Below are positions 7,801-13,788 of a stretch of DNA of 22,534 bases, piece after piece; position 1 is the first letter of the stretch, and every line of letters starts with the position of its first letter. The position numbers and the translations under genes are program-made. The DNA lies in contig CAKUQY010000029.1 of NCBI GenBank assembly GCA_934675585.1, forward strand, positions 1 to 22,534. The letters are read 5' to 3'. The notes beneath the pieces were generated by a model that had not been told where the DNA came from, did not search any database, and saw nothing but the letters and a program-made list of their open reading frames with translations. The stretch comes from an uncultured Opitutales bacterium. Lineage in GTDB: Bacteria; Verrucomicrobiota; Verrucomicrobiia; Opitutales; UBA953.

Positions 7801-8111
7801 TTATTGAGTTCAATCGCAAGATTCAAACCCGTTTGACCACCGAGATTTGGCAACAACGCGTCTGGGCGTTCTTTCGCGATGATTTGTTCAAGACGCGCTT
7901 CGTTCAACGGCTCAACATAAGTAACATCAGCCATCGACGTATCGGTCATAATCGTTGCCGGATTTGAATTCACAAGCACTATTTTGTAGCCGCATTCGCG
8001 CAACGCCTTGCACGCCTGCGTTCCCGAATAGTCAAATTCACAGGCTTGGCCAATAACAATCGGTCCAGAACCAATAATCATAACTGTCTTAATATCATCA
8101 CGAATTGCCAT
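4890..8111 (-). CDS. carB: Carbamoyl-phosphate synthase large subunit
   Basis: This subunit makes carbamoyl phosphate from bicarbonate, ATP and ammonia supplied by the glutaminase subunit CarA, for pyrimidines and arginine. Starting at [16 protein letters not shown] (ATG at 8111) it is 1073 aa, the usual length. A TTG start at 8168 would overlap the likely promoter and is rejected. The two homologous ATP-grasp halves are evident: [20 protein letters not shown] near residue 14 and [20 protein letters not shown] in the middle, with paired boxes [13 protein letters not shown] / [14 protein letters not shown] and [18 protein letters not shown] / [16 protein letters not shown]. The C-terminal MGS-like allosteric domain ([15 protein letters not shown], then [20 protein letters not shown]) is complete. 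carA is not in this window. A miniature IS lies 85 bp upstream of its start. About a dozen iterated motif copies fall within the gene. Confidence 0.98.
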   Translation of the reverse strand: [1073 protein letters not shown]

Positions 8112-8139
8112 AAGAATAAGTTTTTTTGAGTTTCTAATA

Positions 8140-8168
8140 AGTATGTTCTCAACGGCAATTTTTCGCAA
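8140..8168 (-). promoter_or_regulatory. Possible carB promoter
   Basis: On the minus strand TTGCGA (8163-8168), a 17-nt spacer and CATACT (8140-8145) give about a 20-nt leader to the ATG at 8111. The boxes match the consensus only partly (4 of 6 each). It lies between the carB start and the IS insertion, so the IS would not have disrupted it. Confidence 0.35.
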
Positions 8169-8187
8169 TAATTTTCAGCGGGAACGC

Positions 8188-8195
8188 GAAAAACT
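8188..8195 (+). repeat. Target-site duplication, left copy
   Basis: GAAAAACT abuts the left inverted repeat; AAAAAACT (8981-8988) abuts the right one. The two match at 7 of 8 bases. Eight bp is the characteristic target duplication of ISL3-family elements. Confidence 0.7.
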
Positions 8196-8243
8196 GGCTC
8201 TCATTCAGGTTGGCTGATAAAATCGGCACGGCAAAAATAAAAA
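8196..8243 (+). repeat. Left terminal inverted repeat of the ISL3-like element
   Basis: It begins GGCTCTCATTCAGGTTGGCT and ends GGCAAAAATAAAAA. It pairs with 8933-8980 over its whole length, with one compensating insertion/deletion near the middle (ATAAAATCGG-CAC against A-AAAATCGGGCAC). Confidence 0.88.
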
Positions 8244-8245
8244 AG

Positions 8246-8332
8246 GCAACACACCAAGCTCGCAAATTATTTGTAATTTTTATACAAATAGAGAATGAAA
8301 AACTTATTTAAAATTGCCAACTGGTGTGTTGC
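8246..8332 (+). promoter_or_regulatory. Inverted repeats enclosing the transposase start
   Basis: GCAACACACCA (8246-8256) and TGGTGTGTTGC (8322-8332) are perfect 11-bp inverted arms on either side of the transposase ATG (8295). Inside is a second dyad, ATTTGTA / TACAAAT (8269-8275 and 8283-8289), overlapping a possible -10 TATACA (8281-8286) 8 nt before the ATG. In an RNA entering from outside the element the long arms would fold and hide the start region, a known strategy of IS10 and IS50 to limit translation from read-through RNA. Here it is an inference. Confidence 0.45.
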
Positions 8333-8975
8333 TGGAATTATTGTAGAAGCTAAAAACATTGTCGTCAATTACAAATTCGACGCACGATTCGCCTGCACGT
8401 GTTCACGCTGCGACGAGCGCATGAAAAAACATATGAAAAAGCAGATTTGCAATGTGTTCGACCTGCCAGTTCTCGACAAAGAAACGCGCTACGACGTAGA
8501 AACGATTCAGTTTCGTTGTCCCCAATGCGGCAAATTTCACACGCCACGACCCGCGCTTTTTTCTGTGCGGCGTTCGGAGTTTTTGAGCGTTCCCGCGCAA
8601 GAAAAATTGGCGCTGTTGCTCAAATCAAACGAGACGCTCAACAAAACTTATTTGCACAAAGAACAATTTCGCGCGATTTTCAAAATTAAAGACGCGTTGG
8701 AAGCGCAATTGGCGTTGGTTTCGTGGATAAAAATGGCGTTCAAATCGGGCATTTCTCGGGTTCAAAAATTTGCCCGAAAAATAGAATTGCATTTTCGTCA
8801 AATTGCAAACGCATTTGTTTACAAGGTAAATTCAGGCAAAATTGAAGCAACAAACGCGACACTAAAACGTATAATTAGCAAGGCCTGCGGCGTTTCCGAC
8901 GTTGATTATTTGTTTCTCAAATTAAGACAAAATTTTTATTTTTGCCGTGCCCGATTTTTCAGCCAACCTGAATGA
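8295..8975 (+). pseudogene. ISL3-family transposase, internally deleted but in frame
   Basis: The 226-aa ORF is the only plus-strand coding sequence. Residues 34-80 hold a zinc-binding region with CSRC (36-39) and CPQC (75-78) around the FDLPVLDKETRYDV segment, matching the N-terminal zinc-finger of ISL3 transposases. Residues from about 103 (LALLLKSNETLNKTYLHKEQ) to 215 match the family's C-terminal part, including SGKIEATNATLKRI (180-193), which carries the final catalytic Glu. The central segment with the two catalytic Asp residues is absent; complete family members are near 400-430 aa. The join falls around residues 85-102, where a GAGCGTTCCCGCG motif copy encodes SVPA (98-101). The stop codon lies inside the right inverted repeat. 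It is catalytically dead as a DDE enzyme. A retained DNA-binding or repressor role is possible but unsupported. Confidence 0.85.
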
Positions 8976-8980
8976 GAGCC
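8933..8980 (-). repeat. Right terminal inverted repeat of the ISL3-like element
   Basis: It is the inverted partner of 8196-8243. Read on the plus strand it encodes the last residues of the transposase remnant (FYFCRARFFSQPE) and its TGA stop. Confidence 0.88.
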
Positions 8981-8988
8981 AAAAAACT
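8981..8988 (+). repeat. Target-site duplication, right copy
   Basis: AAAAAACT differs from the left copy (GAAAAACT, 8188-8195) at the first base only. Confidence 0.65.
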
Positions 8989-9016
8989 TCAAACGCCACC
9001 CGAAAAAACTCAAAAA

Positions 9017-9117
9017 CTCTGCACCTCTGCGCTCATAAAAAATAAACGCCGAGACACAGAAGCGCAGAGAATTTATAGAATTTGCGACATTCGCGTAGCA
9101 TTTGCACAATTTGCGTT
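9017..9117. repeat. Degenerate intergenic repeat with imperfect inverted arms
   Basis: CTCTGCACCTCTGCG (9017-9031) pairs with CACAGAAGCGCAGAG (9055-9069) at 12 of 15 positions. It is followed by a loose 9-bp periodicity (GAATTTGCG, ACATTCGCG, CAATTTGCG) to about 9117. No gene is seen between the IS and the ftsW 3' end. Confidence 0.45.
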
Positions 9118-9125
9118 AAAAATAA

Positions 9126-9156
9126 GCGTTCCCGCGGAGTATTTTCGCGGGAACGC
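9126..9156 (-). terminator. Terminator made of two inverted motif copies (after ftsW)
   Basis: GCGTTCCCGCG (9126-9136) and CGCGGGAACGC (9146-9156) make a perfect 11-bp stem with a 9-nt loop. On the minus strand it is followed by TTATTTTTAA and lies 9 nt beyond the ftsW stop at 9166. It is the second clear terminator in the window built from the iterated oligomer. Confidence 0.82.
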
Positions 9157-9165
9157 AAGCGCAAA

Positions 9166-10395
9166 TTAGCTATCCGTGGGTTCGGGCAAAATATTAGGTT
9201 CCCGCGTGCGACAAAGCACATTAAAAATAATGCCCACAAACACGCACATGGTTACCAAATTACTGCCGCCGTAACTGATGAAGGGCAAAGACATTCCTTT
9301 CGTTGGCGCCATTCCCGTGATCACAAACATATTAACCGTCGCCTGCAACACGACAAATAACAGCGAACCCAAGCAAAGATTAAAATAAAAAATATTCGTA
9401 ATTTCGCGCAAACGATCTGCCACCGCCAAGAACAAAAGTAAAAACGCCAACGCGATTGACGCGCAAACTACAAAGCCAAATTCCTCACCAATAATCGCAA
9501 AAACGCAGTCTGTGTGCGCCTCAGGCAAAAAACCGCGACATTGAATACCTTCGCCAAAGCCCTTGCCCGTTGCGCGCCCGCTTGCCAATGCCACCAGCGA
9601 TTGCCACAATTGATAGCCCGTATTTTGCGCATCTTTTTCGGGATCAAGAAACGACGTTACGCGCGCCAAACGATTCGGCCAATTAAAAATCAAAACACAC
9701 AATGCCGAAAAACCAGTCAGCAAAATCGGAATCACAAAACGCATGCGCGCATTCGCGATGAACAACAGCGAATAAACAACCGCGACGCAAAGCACCGACG
9801 TTCCCAAATCGGGTTCTAAACCAATCGGCGCCACGATTCCACTCAAAATCAACGTCGGCAAAATAAGTCCGCGCCACAAATCTTGCCAGCCCTCGCGCGT
9901 CAAATTGGGAACGTATTTCCAAGAAATCCGCCACCATTTAAACAATGGTTTTTGAAAACAGCGTTGCGTCTGCGACAAATAATGCGCCATCACAATCGTC
10001 AGCGCAACTTTGGCAGGATCGCTCACCTGCAAATTAAATCCCGCAAAACGAATCCAACGGCACGCGCCTTTAACTGTTACGCCAACACCTGGAATAAACA
10101 CGCTCAACACCAACAAAACCGCCACGCCATAAATCACCCAAACCACTTTTTCATTTGAACAAAGTTTCTCAAAATTAATTTTCAAAACCACAAAAAAACA
10201 TAACGCCGCAGGAACAATGTAAAGCAATTGATGATAAAACGTATAATAATGATCTGTGTTTTTATGCGCATAACCCGCACTACTTTGCACAAAAACACCA
10301 AACGTAATCAGCAAAATAACAATGACCAACATCACCCAACCTACCATGCCAGGACCTCGCTTGGCGGGAACGCCTTGTGAAAAATTTTCGGACAT
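9166..10395 (-). CDS. ftsW: SEDS-family septal peptidoglycan polymerase, FtsW-type
   Basis: The 409-aa polytopic membrane protein is of the FtsW/RodA/SpoVE (SEDS) family, which polymerises lipid II into glycan strands with a partner class B PBP. Family motifs appear in order: SAGYA after the first membrane helix, FNLQVSDPAKVAL, GLEPDLGTSVLC (the conserved Asp loop), ATGKGFGEG, LPEAHTDCVFAIIGEEFG and the terminal PTKGMSLPFISYGGSN. LPEAHTD-FAIIGEE and PTKGMSLPFISYGGS are closer to FtsW than to RodA, so a division role is preferred; the call is about three to one. I chose the ATG at 10395 (MSENFSQG); a TTG 12 nt upstream lies in the preceding terminator's T-tract. Four motif copies or variants fall in the gene. 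The start lies only 13 nt beyond the upstream terminator stem, so its transcription source is unclear. Confidence 0.9.
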   Translation of the reverse strand: MSENFSQGVPAKRGPGMVGWVMLVIVILLITFGVFVQSSAGYAHKNTDHYYTFYHQLLYIVPAALCFFVVLKINFEKLCSNEKVVWVIYGVAVLLVLSVFIPGVGVTVKGACRWIRFAGFNLQVSDPAKVALTIVMAHYLSQTQRCFQKPLFKWWRISWKYVPNLTREGWQDLWRGLILPTLILSGIVAPIGLEPDLGTSVLCVAVVYSLLFIANARMRFVIPILLTGFSALCVLIFNWPNRLARVTSFLDPEKDAQNTGYQLWQSLVALASGRATGKGFGEGIQCRGFLPEAHTDCVFAIIGEEFGFVVCASIALAFLLLFLAVADRLREITNIFYFNLCLGSLLFVVLQATVNMFVITGMAPTKGMSLPFISYGGSNLVTMCVFVGIIFNVLCRTREPNILPEPTDS

Positions 10396-10408
10396 TGCTA
10401 AAAACAAA

Positions 10409-10441
10409 TTGCCATCGACAGCACGAGGTTGACGATGGCAA
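10409..10441 (-). terminator. Rho-independent terminator after the LysM gene
   Basis: TTGCCATCG (10409-10417) and CGATGGCAA (10433-10441) are perfect 9-bp arms with a 15-nt loop. On the minus strand the T-rich tail TTTGTTTTTA runs to just before the ftsW ATG at 10395. It follows the LysM-gene stop at 10461. It does not use the iterated motif. Confidence 0.8.
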
Positions 10442-10460
10442 CAATTTATAAAAAAATTAA

Positions 10461-11321
10461 TTAGTCAACAACTGATTCCGTTGGCTCTGTCGCAATCATC
10501 GTTTCTTGCGGAGCCGTTTCTACGGGAGTAGCCGCTTCTTGCGCGGGAACGGTTTCTTCTTTGACAGGAGCAACTTCTTTTGCGGGAACAGCTTCTTGCG
10601 CGGGAACAGTTTCTTTTGCTGGCTCAACTTTTTTGACAGGAGTCTCAGGAGCTGGTTTTTTCTCTGCCGCAGGAGCCACTTTTGAAGGAATTGTCAATTT
10701 TTGACCAATGCGAATATTGTTTGCATTTTTCAAATTATTTGCTTCCATAATCGCCTTTGTCGAAACGCCATATTTACGAGCAATTTTACTGAGCGCATCA
10801 CCCGATTTCACCACGTGAATTTTTGCATTTGGATCACTTGGTTTATCGGCTTTTTTTGTATCTAATTTTTTAGCCGAAGGCGCTGGAATTACAAGCTTTT
10901 TGCCCGCGCGCAACACCGTGTTGCGATCGACACCATTGCGTTCACAAATTGCACTAATTGTTGTGCCATTATTTTTAGCAATTGTCCAGAACGAATCGCC
11001 TTGTTTGACGACATAAACTTTTTCGCCTTGTGCGTTAACTTCAACTTTTGCAGCAATTTTTTTCTCTGGCGCAGGCGCAGGTTTTACTGGCTCATCAGCA
11101 ACTTTTGGCTCATCGAGCACAATCGCTTCGCCTTCAACAATTTCACTTTCGGTTGGCTCCGGAGGGCGATCTGATGTTGGCTCGCCAATATTTTCCGCGT
11201 ACGGATGTGTCGCGCGATAGTGATTTGTGCGCGACGAACGCGTCGAGCAACCGTTAACTAAAAGAACAAACGCCAAAATGTGCAAAAACACAACGCTTGA
11301 AACAATCGAGAATACTTTCAT
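10461..11321 (-). CDS. LysM-domain lipoprotein, peptidoglycan-binding
   Basis: This 286-aa protein has an N-terminal hydrophobic signal ending VLLVNGC, with Cys25 as the lipidation site (Asn at -2 is unusual but tolerated in lipoboxes). A Pro/Glu-rich linker leads to two LysM domains of about 44 residues: 103-146 (YVVKQGDSFWTIAKNNG, ending LVIP) and 168-212 (HVVKSGDALSKIARKYG, ending LTIP). LysM binds the GlcNAc backbone of peptidoglycan. The tail from about 216 is Pro/Ala/Lys/Glu-rich with repeats of VPAQEA / VPAKEV, partly written by the iterated motif and near-variants (GCGGGAACA/G). No hydrolase domain is present, so it probably links the membrane to the wall or scaffolds wall enzymes. 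It sits directly before ftsW, a wall-synthesis gene, but a terminator separates them. Its own promoter is at 11396-11425. Confidence 0.9.
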   Translation of the reverse strand: MKVFSIVSSVVFLHILAFVLLVNGCSTRSSRTNHYRATHPYAENIGEPTSDRPPEPTESEIVEGEAIVLDEPKVADEPVKPAPAPEKKIAAKVEVNAQGEKVYVVKQGDSFWTIAKNNGTTISAICERNGVDRNTVLRAGKKLVIPAPSAKKLDTKKADKPSDPNAKIHVVKSGDALSKIARKYGVSTKAIMEANNLKNANNIRIGQKLTIPSKVAPAAEKKPAPETPVKKVEPAKETVPAQEAVPAKEVAPVKEETVPAQEAATPVETAPQETMIATEPTESVVD

Positions 11322-11395
11322 TTTCTTTATTTTTTCTATGTAAAATTCTAATTAGGGAGTGCAAAAAAACGATAAAAATCATCTTTTCCTTACTA

Positions 11396-11425
11396 ATAAT
11401 AGCGAATTTTTATCATCACTTTCAA
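11396..11425 (-). promoter_or_regulatory. sigma70-type promoter of the LysM gene
   Basis: On the minus strand TTGAAA (11420-11425), an 18-nt spacer and TATTAT (11396-11401) match the consensus at 5 of 6 bases each. The predicted leader is about 67 nt, unlike the leaderless geometry at pyrB, pyrD and rimO. The AT-rich arms GATAAAAAT / ATTTTTATC span the start site and are followed by a T-run, so a weak attenuator-like structure is possible. Confidence 0.6.
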
Positions 11426-11463
11426 GTATTTTTTTTTCATAGAAATTAACATTTTAACAACAA

Positions 11464-11485
11464 GTTGTTCACAAGTTGTTCACAA
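11464..11485 (+). repeat. Two tandem 11-bp units GTTGTTCACAA
   Basis: The unit is repeated perfectly back to back between rimO and the LysM promoter and is preceded by AACAACAA, creating a small AACAAGTTGTT dyad. TTGTTCACA resembles a DnaA box (TTATCCACA) at 7 of 9 positions. Two phased copies could also be an operator for a regulator of the LysM gene. Confidence 0.5.
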
Positions 11486-11510
11486 TTCGCAAAAATCACG
11501 TTCCCTCGAA

Positions 11511-12875
11511 TTATTCGGCAATCAAATCGTAAGCCGAAAAACCCTTCACTGTAACTTCCGTAAATTCCCCGACAGGCAGTTCCCGCGGCACGTGCACCAC
11601 GCCATCAACCTCGAACGCGTCGCCTTCCGTGCGCGCGATTCCGGGAGCGTCAACCAGCACGCGAATTTTTTCGCCGACGCGGGAACGCTGTTTTTCCTTA
11701 GAAAGTTTTTTCAACAATTCCATCGCCGATTTATAGCGACGTTCTTTCATCGCGTTGCTACATTGATTTTCCATTTTTGCGCCTTTGGTGCCGTCTTCTT
11801 TTGAATATTTAAAAACGCCCGCGCGCTCAAAATGTGCATCTTTAATAAACGCCAGCAATTCTTTAAAATCTTCATCTGTTTCGCCAGGGAAACCCACAAT
11901 CAAGGACGTGCGAATCGCAACCGCGGGAACGCCCACACGAATTTTCGCCAACAAATCGCGAATAAATTTTCCATCGGTTTCGCGCGCCATCGCCGCAAGC
12001 ATATTGTCGGAAATATGCTGCAACGGAATATCAACATATTTCGCAACGTGCTTCGACTTTGCAAAAACTTTGATCAATTCGTCGGACCAATGCGCGGGAT
12101 GCGTGTATTGCACGCGAATCCAAAAATCGCCCTTAATTTTATCGAGCGCTTTCAAAAGCGTCACCAGCGAATCGCCATGCGCTGAATCCGCCTCGGTGCG
12201 CCGCCCGACGCGCGTTCCCGTCCAAGTATCCATGCCGTAAAACGTCGTGTCCTGCGCGATTAAATTGATTTCCTTCACGCCATTTTTTTGCACGAGCGTT
12301 TTAACTTCCTCGACAATGTCCGCGACTGGGCGGGAACGAAAACGCCCGCGAATATTTGGAATCGCACAAAACGCGCAACCGTGATTACAACCTTCTGCAA
12401 TTTTGACGTTCGCGATGTGTGGGAGCGTCAAACGCGCACGTGGCGTTCCCGCGTCCGCGAGCCAAACAGGTTTTTTCGTCACTTTCAACGCTGTTTTTTT
12501 GGCGCGTGTTTTAAAAACTTTTTCAATAATTTCAACAATTTTCGGCAATTCATCAATCCCGATAAACGCGTCTGCCTGCGGCACCATCGCCAAAACTTGT
12601 TCGCGATAACGCTGCGGCAAACAACCACCAACGATAATTTTTAATGGCTTGCTCGCTGGGCGTTCCCGCGCCTCTTCTGCCATTTGTTCAATCGCATCAA
12701 GACTTTCTGTGCGCGCATCAAGAATAAACGAGCAAGTATTTACGATCACAACATCTGCCTCGCTCACGTCGCCCGTCAACGTCATTCCCGCGTCCATCAA
12801 ATAGCCGCAAAGCACTTCTGTGTCCGATTGATTTTTTGCGCAACCTAAAGAAACAATTCCTACGATTTTTTTCAT
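11511..12875 (-). CDS. rimO: Ribosomal protein uS12 methylthiotransferase
   Basis: The 454-aa radical-SAM enzyme adds a methylthio group to the conserved Asp of ribosomal protein S12. The N-terminal UPF0004 domain has the three cluster cysteines C12 (SLGCAKN), C48 (VNTCSF) and C85 (GGCLPQRY). The radical-SAM triad is C163-x3-C167-x2-C170 in EGCNHGCAFC, followed by IPNIRGRFRSRP. QDTTFYG and the N-terminal SLGCAKNQSDTE are diagnostic of RimO rather than MiaB. A C-terminal TRAM domain (about 380-454) is present. Length is normal. The ATG at 12875 has no Shine-Dalgarno; a promoter with its -10 only 6 nt upstream predicts a leaderless mRNA. Several motif copies occur in it. Confidence 0.96.
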   Translation of the reverse strand: MKKIVGIVSLGCAKNQSDTEVLCGYLMDAGMTLTGDVSEADVVIVNTCSFILDARTESLDAIEQMAEEARERPASKPLKIIVGGCLPQRYREQVLAMVPQADAFIGIDELPKIVEIIEKVFKTRAKKTALKVTKKPVWLADAGTPRARLTLPHIANVKIAEGCNHGCAFCAIPNIRGRFRSRPVADIVEEVKTLVQKNGVKEINLIAQDTTFYGMDTWTGTRVGRRTEADSAHGDSLVTLLKALDKIKGDFWIRVQYTHPAHWSDELIKVFAKSKHVAKYVDIPLQHISDNMLAAMARETDGKFIRDLLAKIRVGVPAVAIRTSLIVGFPGETDEDFKELLAFIKDAHFERAGVFKYSKEDGTKGAKMENQCSNAMKERRYKSAMELLKKLSKEKQRSRVGEKIRVLVDAPGIARTEGDAFEVDGVVHVPRELPVGEFTEVTVKGFSAYDLIAE

Positions 12876-12881
12876 AACTCA

Positions 12882-12910
12882 ATTTTATGCGTTCCCGTAA
12901 ATCTTCTCAA
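12882..12910 (-). promoter_or_regulatory. rimO promoter, leaderless geometry, motif in spacer
   Basis: On the minus strand TTGAGA (12905-12910), a 17-nt spacer and TAAAAT (12882-12887) are followed by 6 nt and the ATG at 12875. A start 7 nt after the -10 would be the A of the ATG itself. The spacer contains CGGGAACGCA directly before the -10, as in the TPR-gene promoter. It occupies nearly the whole gap between the ispE stop (12913) and rimO. Confidence 0.6.
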
Positions 12911-12912
12911 AA

Positions 12913-13782
12913 CTATAATGAGACTTCCCTCACAAACGCGCTTTCTCCCCAAGCGGCGCGGATTGTTTCGCTCATCGCGGGAACGGCAGAATTTTCAGTA
13001 ATTTCGACAAAACACGCGCTGCCGCTGCCACTCATGTGCGCGCAAACACCAAAGCGTTCCCGCAAAATTTCAAACAACGTCGGCAACGCCAAATATTTTT
13101 CAAAAACGGGAAGTTCCATATTGTTGAAAAGCGGCAGCGTTCCCGTGGGATTTTTTAACCACGCGCCCAACATTTTTTCCGCTTCCGCCGCGGGAACGTA
13201 AAATCGCCCTTCCCGCCGCATTTTGCCGTAAACTTCGGCAGTCGAAACGCCAAACGCTGGCTTAAAAAGCAAAAATTTTCGTTCCCTCAACGCCGCAGAT
13301 TGCGCTTCGTTCAGCGTTTCCACGCGCTCGCCTCGTCCGCGCATCACCAACGCGTTCCCGCCGAAAAACAGCGGCACATCGCTCCCCAAACTCGCTCCCA
13401 AGCGCAACAATTCTTCGGCGGGAACGCATTTGTCGCAAATCTCGTTCATCATTTTCAACGCCGTCGCCGCGTCAGAACTGCCGCCGCCCAAGCCCGCGCC
13501 GTGCGGCACGCGCTTTTGCAAATGCCAAGTCAGCGGCGGCAAAGCGGGAACGCGCTCGCGAAAAAGTTTCGTCGCGCGCATCACCAAATTATTTTCGTCG
13601 CAAGGCACGCCCGGCATGTCGCAAAACAAACGGTCGTGCGTTCCCGAAAAAAACTCGCAGCCCAGCGTGTCGCAAAAATCAACCGGCGCAACGAGCGAAA
13701 CCAAATCGTGAAAACCATCGTCGCGAACGCCCGTGATCGCGAGCATCAAATTGATTTTGCAGGGAGCGTTTCGGGTGAGCAT
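12913..13782 (-). CDS. ispE: 4-diphosphocytidyl-2-C-methyl-D-erythritol kinase
   Basis: This 289-aa GHMP-family kinase phosphorylates CDP-methylerythritol in the non-mevalonate (MEP) isoprenoid pathway. The N-terminal APCKINLML carries the catalytic-type Lys9; the ATP loop PHGAGLGGGSSDAATAL spans 93-109, with Asp104 as catalytic base. The C-terminal GHMP segment is GVCAHMSGSGSACF. Length is normal. The start at 13782 lies 6 nt after the hemD stop, so hemD and ispE are co-transcribed. The gene is dense in iterated motif copies, which encode VPA four times (after RER, C, Y and A) and GNA once; none falls in the active-site motifs. Confidence 0.96.
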   Translation of the reverse strand: MLTRNAPCKINLMLAITGVRDDGFHDLVSLVAPVDFCDTLGCEFFSGTHDRLFCDMPGVPCDENNLVMRATKLFRERVPALPPLTWHLQKRVPHGAGLGGGSSDAATALKMMNEICDKCVPAEELLRLGASLGSDVPLFFGGNALVMRGRGERVETLNEAQSAALRERKFLLFKPAFGVSTAEVYGKMRREGRFYVPAAEAEKMLGAWLKNPTGTLPLFNNMELPVFEKYLALPTLFEILRERFGVCAHMSGSGSACFVEITENSAVPAMSETIRAAWGESAFVREVSL

Positions 13783-13788
13783 TTTTTT

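Larger units (their letters stand above)
8196..8980 (+). mobile_element. Miniature ISL3-family element (internally deleted IS)
   Basis: The 785-bp element is bounded by inverted repeats of about 48 bp (8196-8243 and 8933-8980), identical apart from one deleted T and one extra G. The ends read GGCTCTCATTCAGG, with the GGCTCT terminus typical of the ISL3 family. Flanking 8-bp sequences match at 7 of 8 positions, as expected for the target duplication. The single plus-strand ORF keeps the N-terminal zinc-finger and the C-terminal part of an ISL3 transposase but lacks the middle. Full ISL3 elements are usually about 1.3-1.5 kb, so roughly 0.6 kb is missing. With intact ends it could be moved in trans by a complete relative elsewhere in the genome. 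It sits between ftsW and carB. Confidence 0.88.

Noticed and set aside
8112..8168. 19-residue extension of CarB
   Set aside because: It uses TTG and is absent from the usual CarB length of about 1073 aa, which the ATG at 8111 gives exactly.
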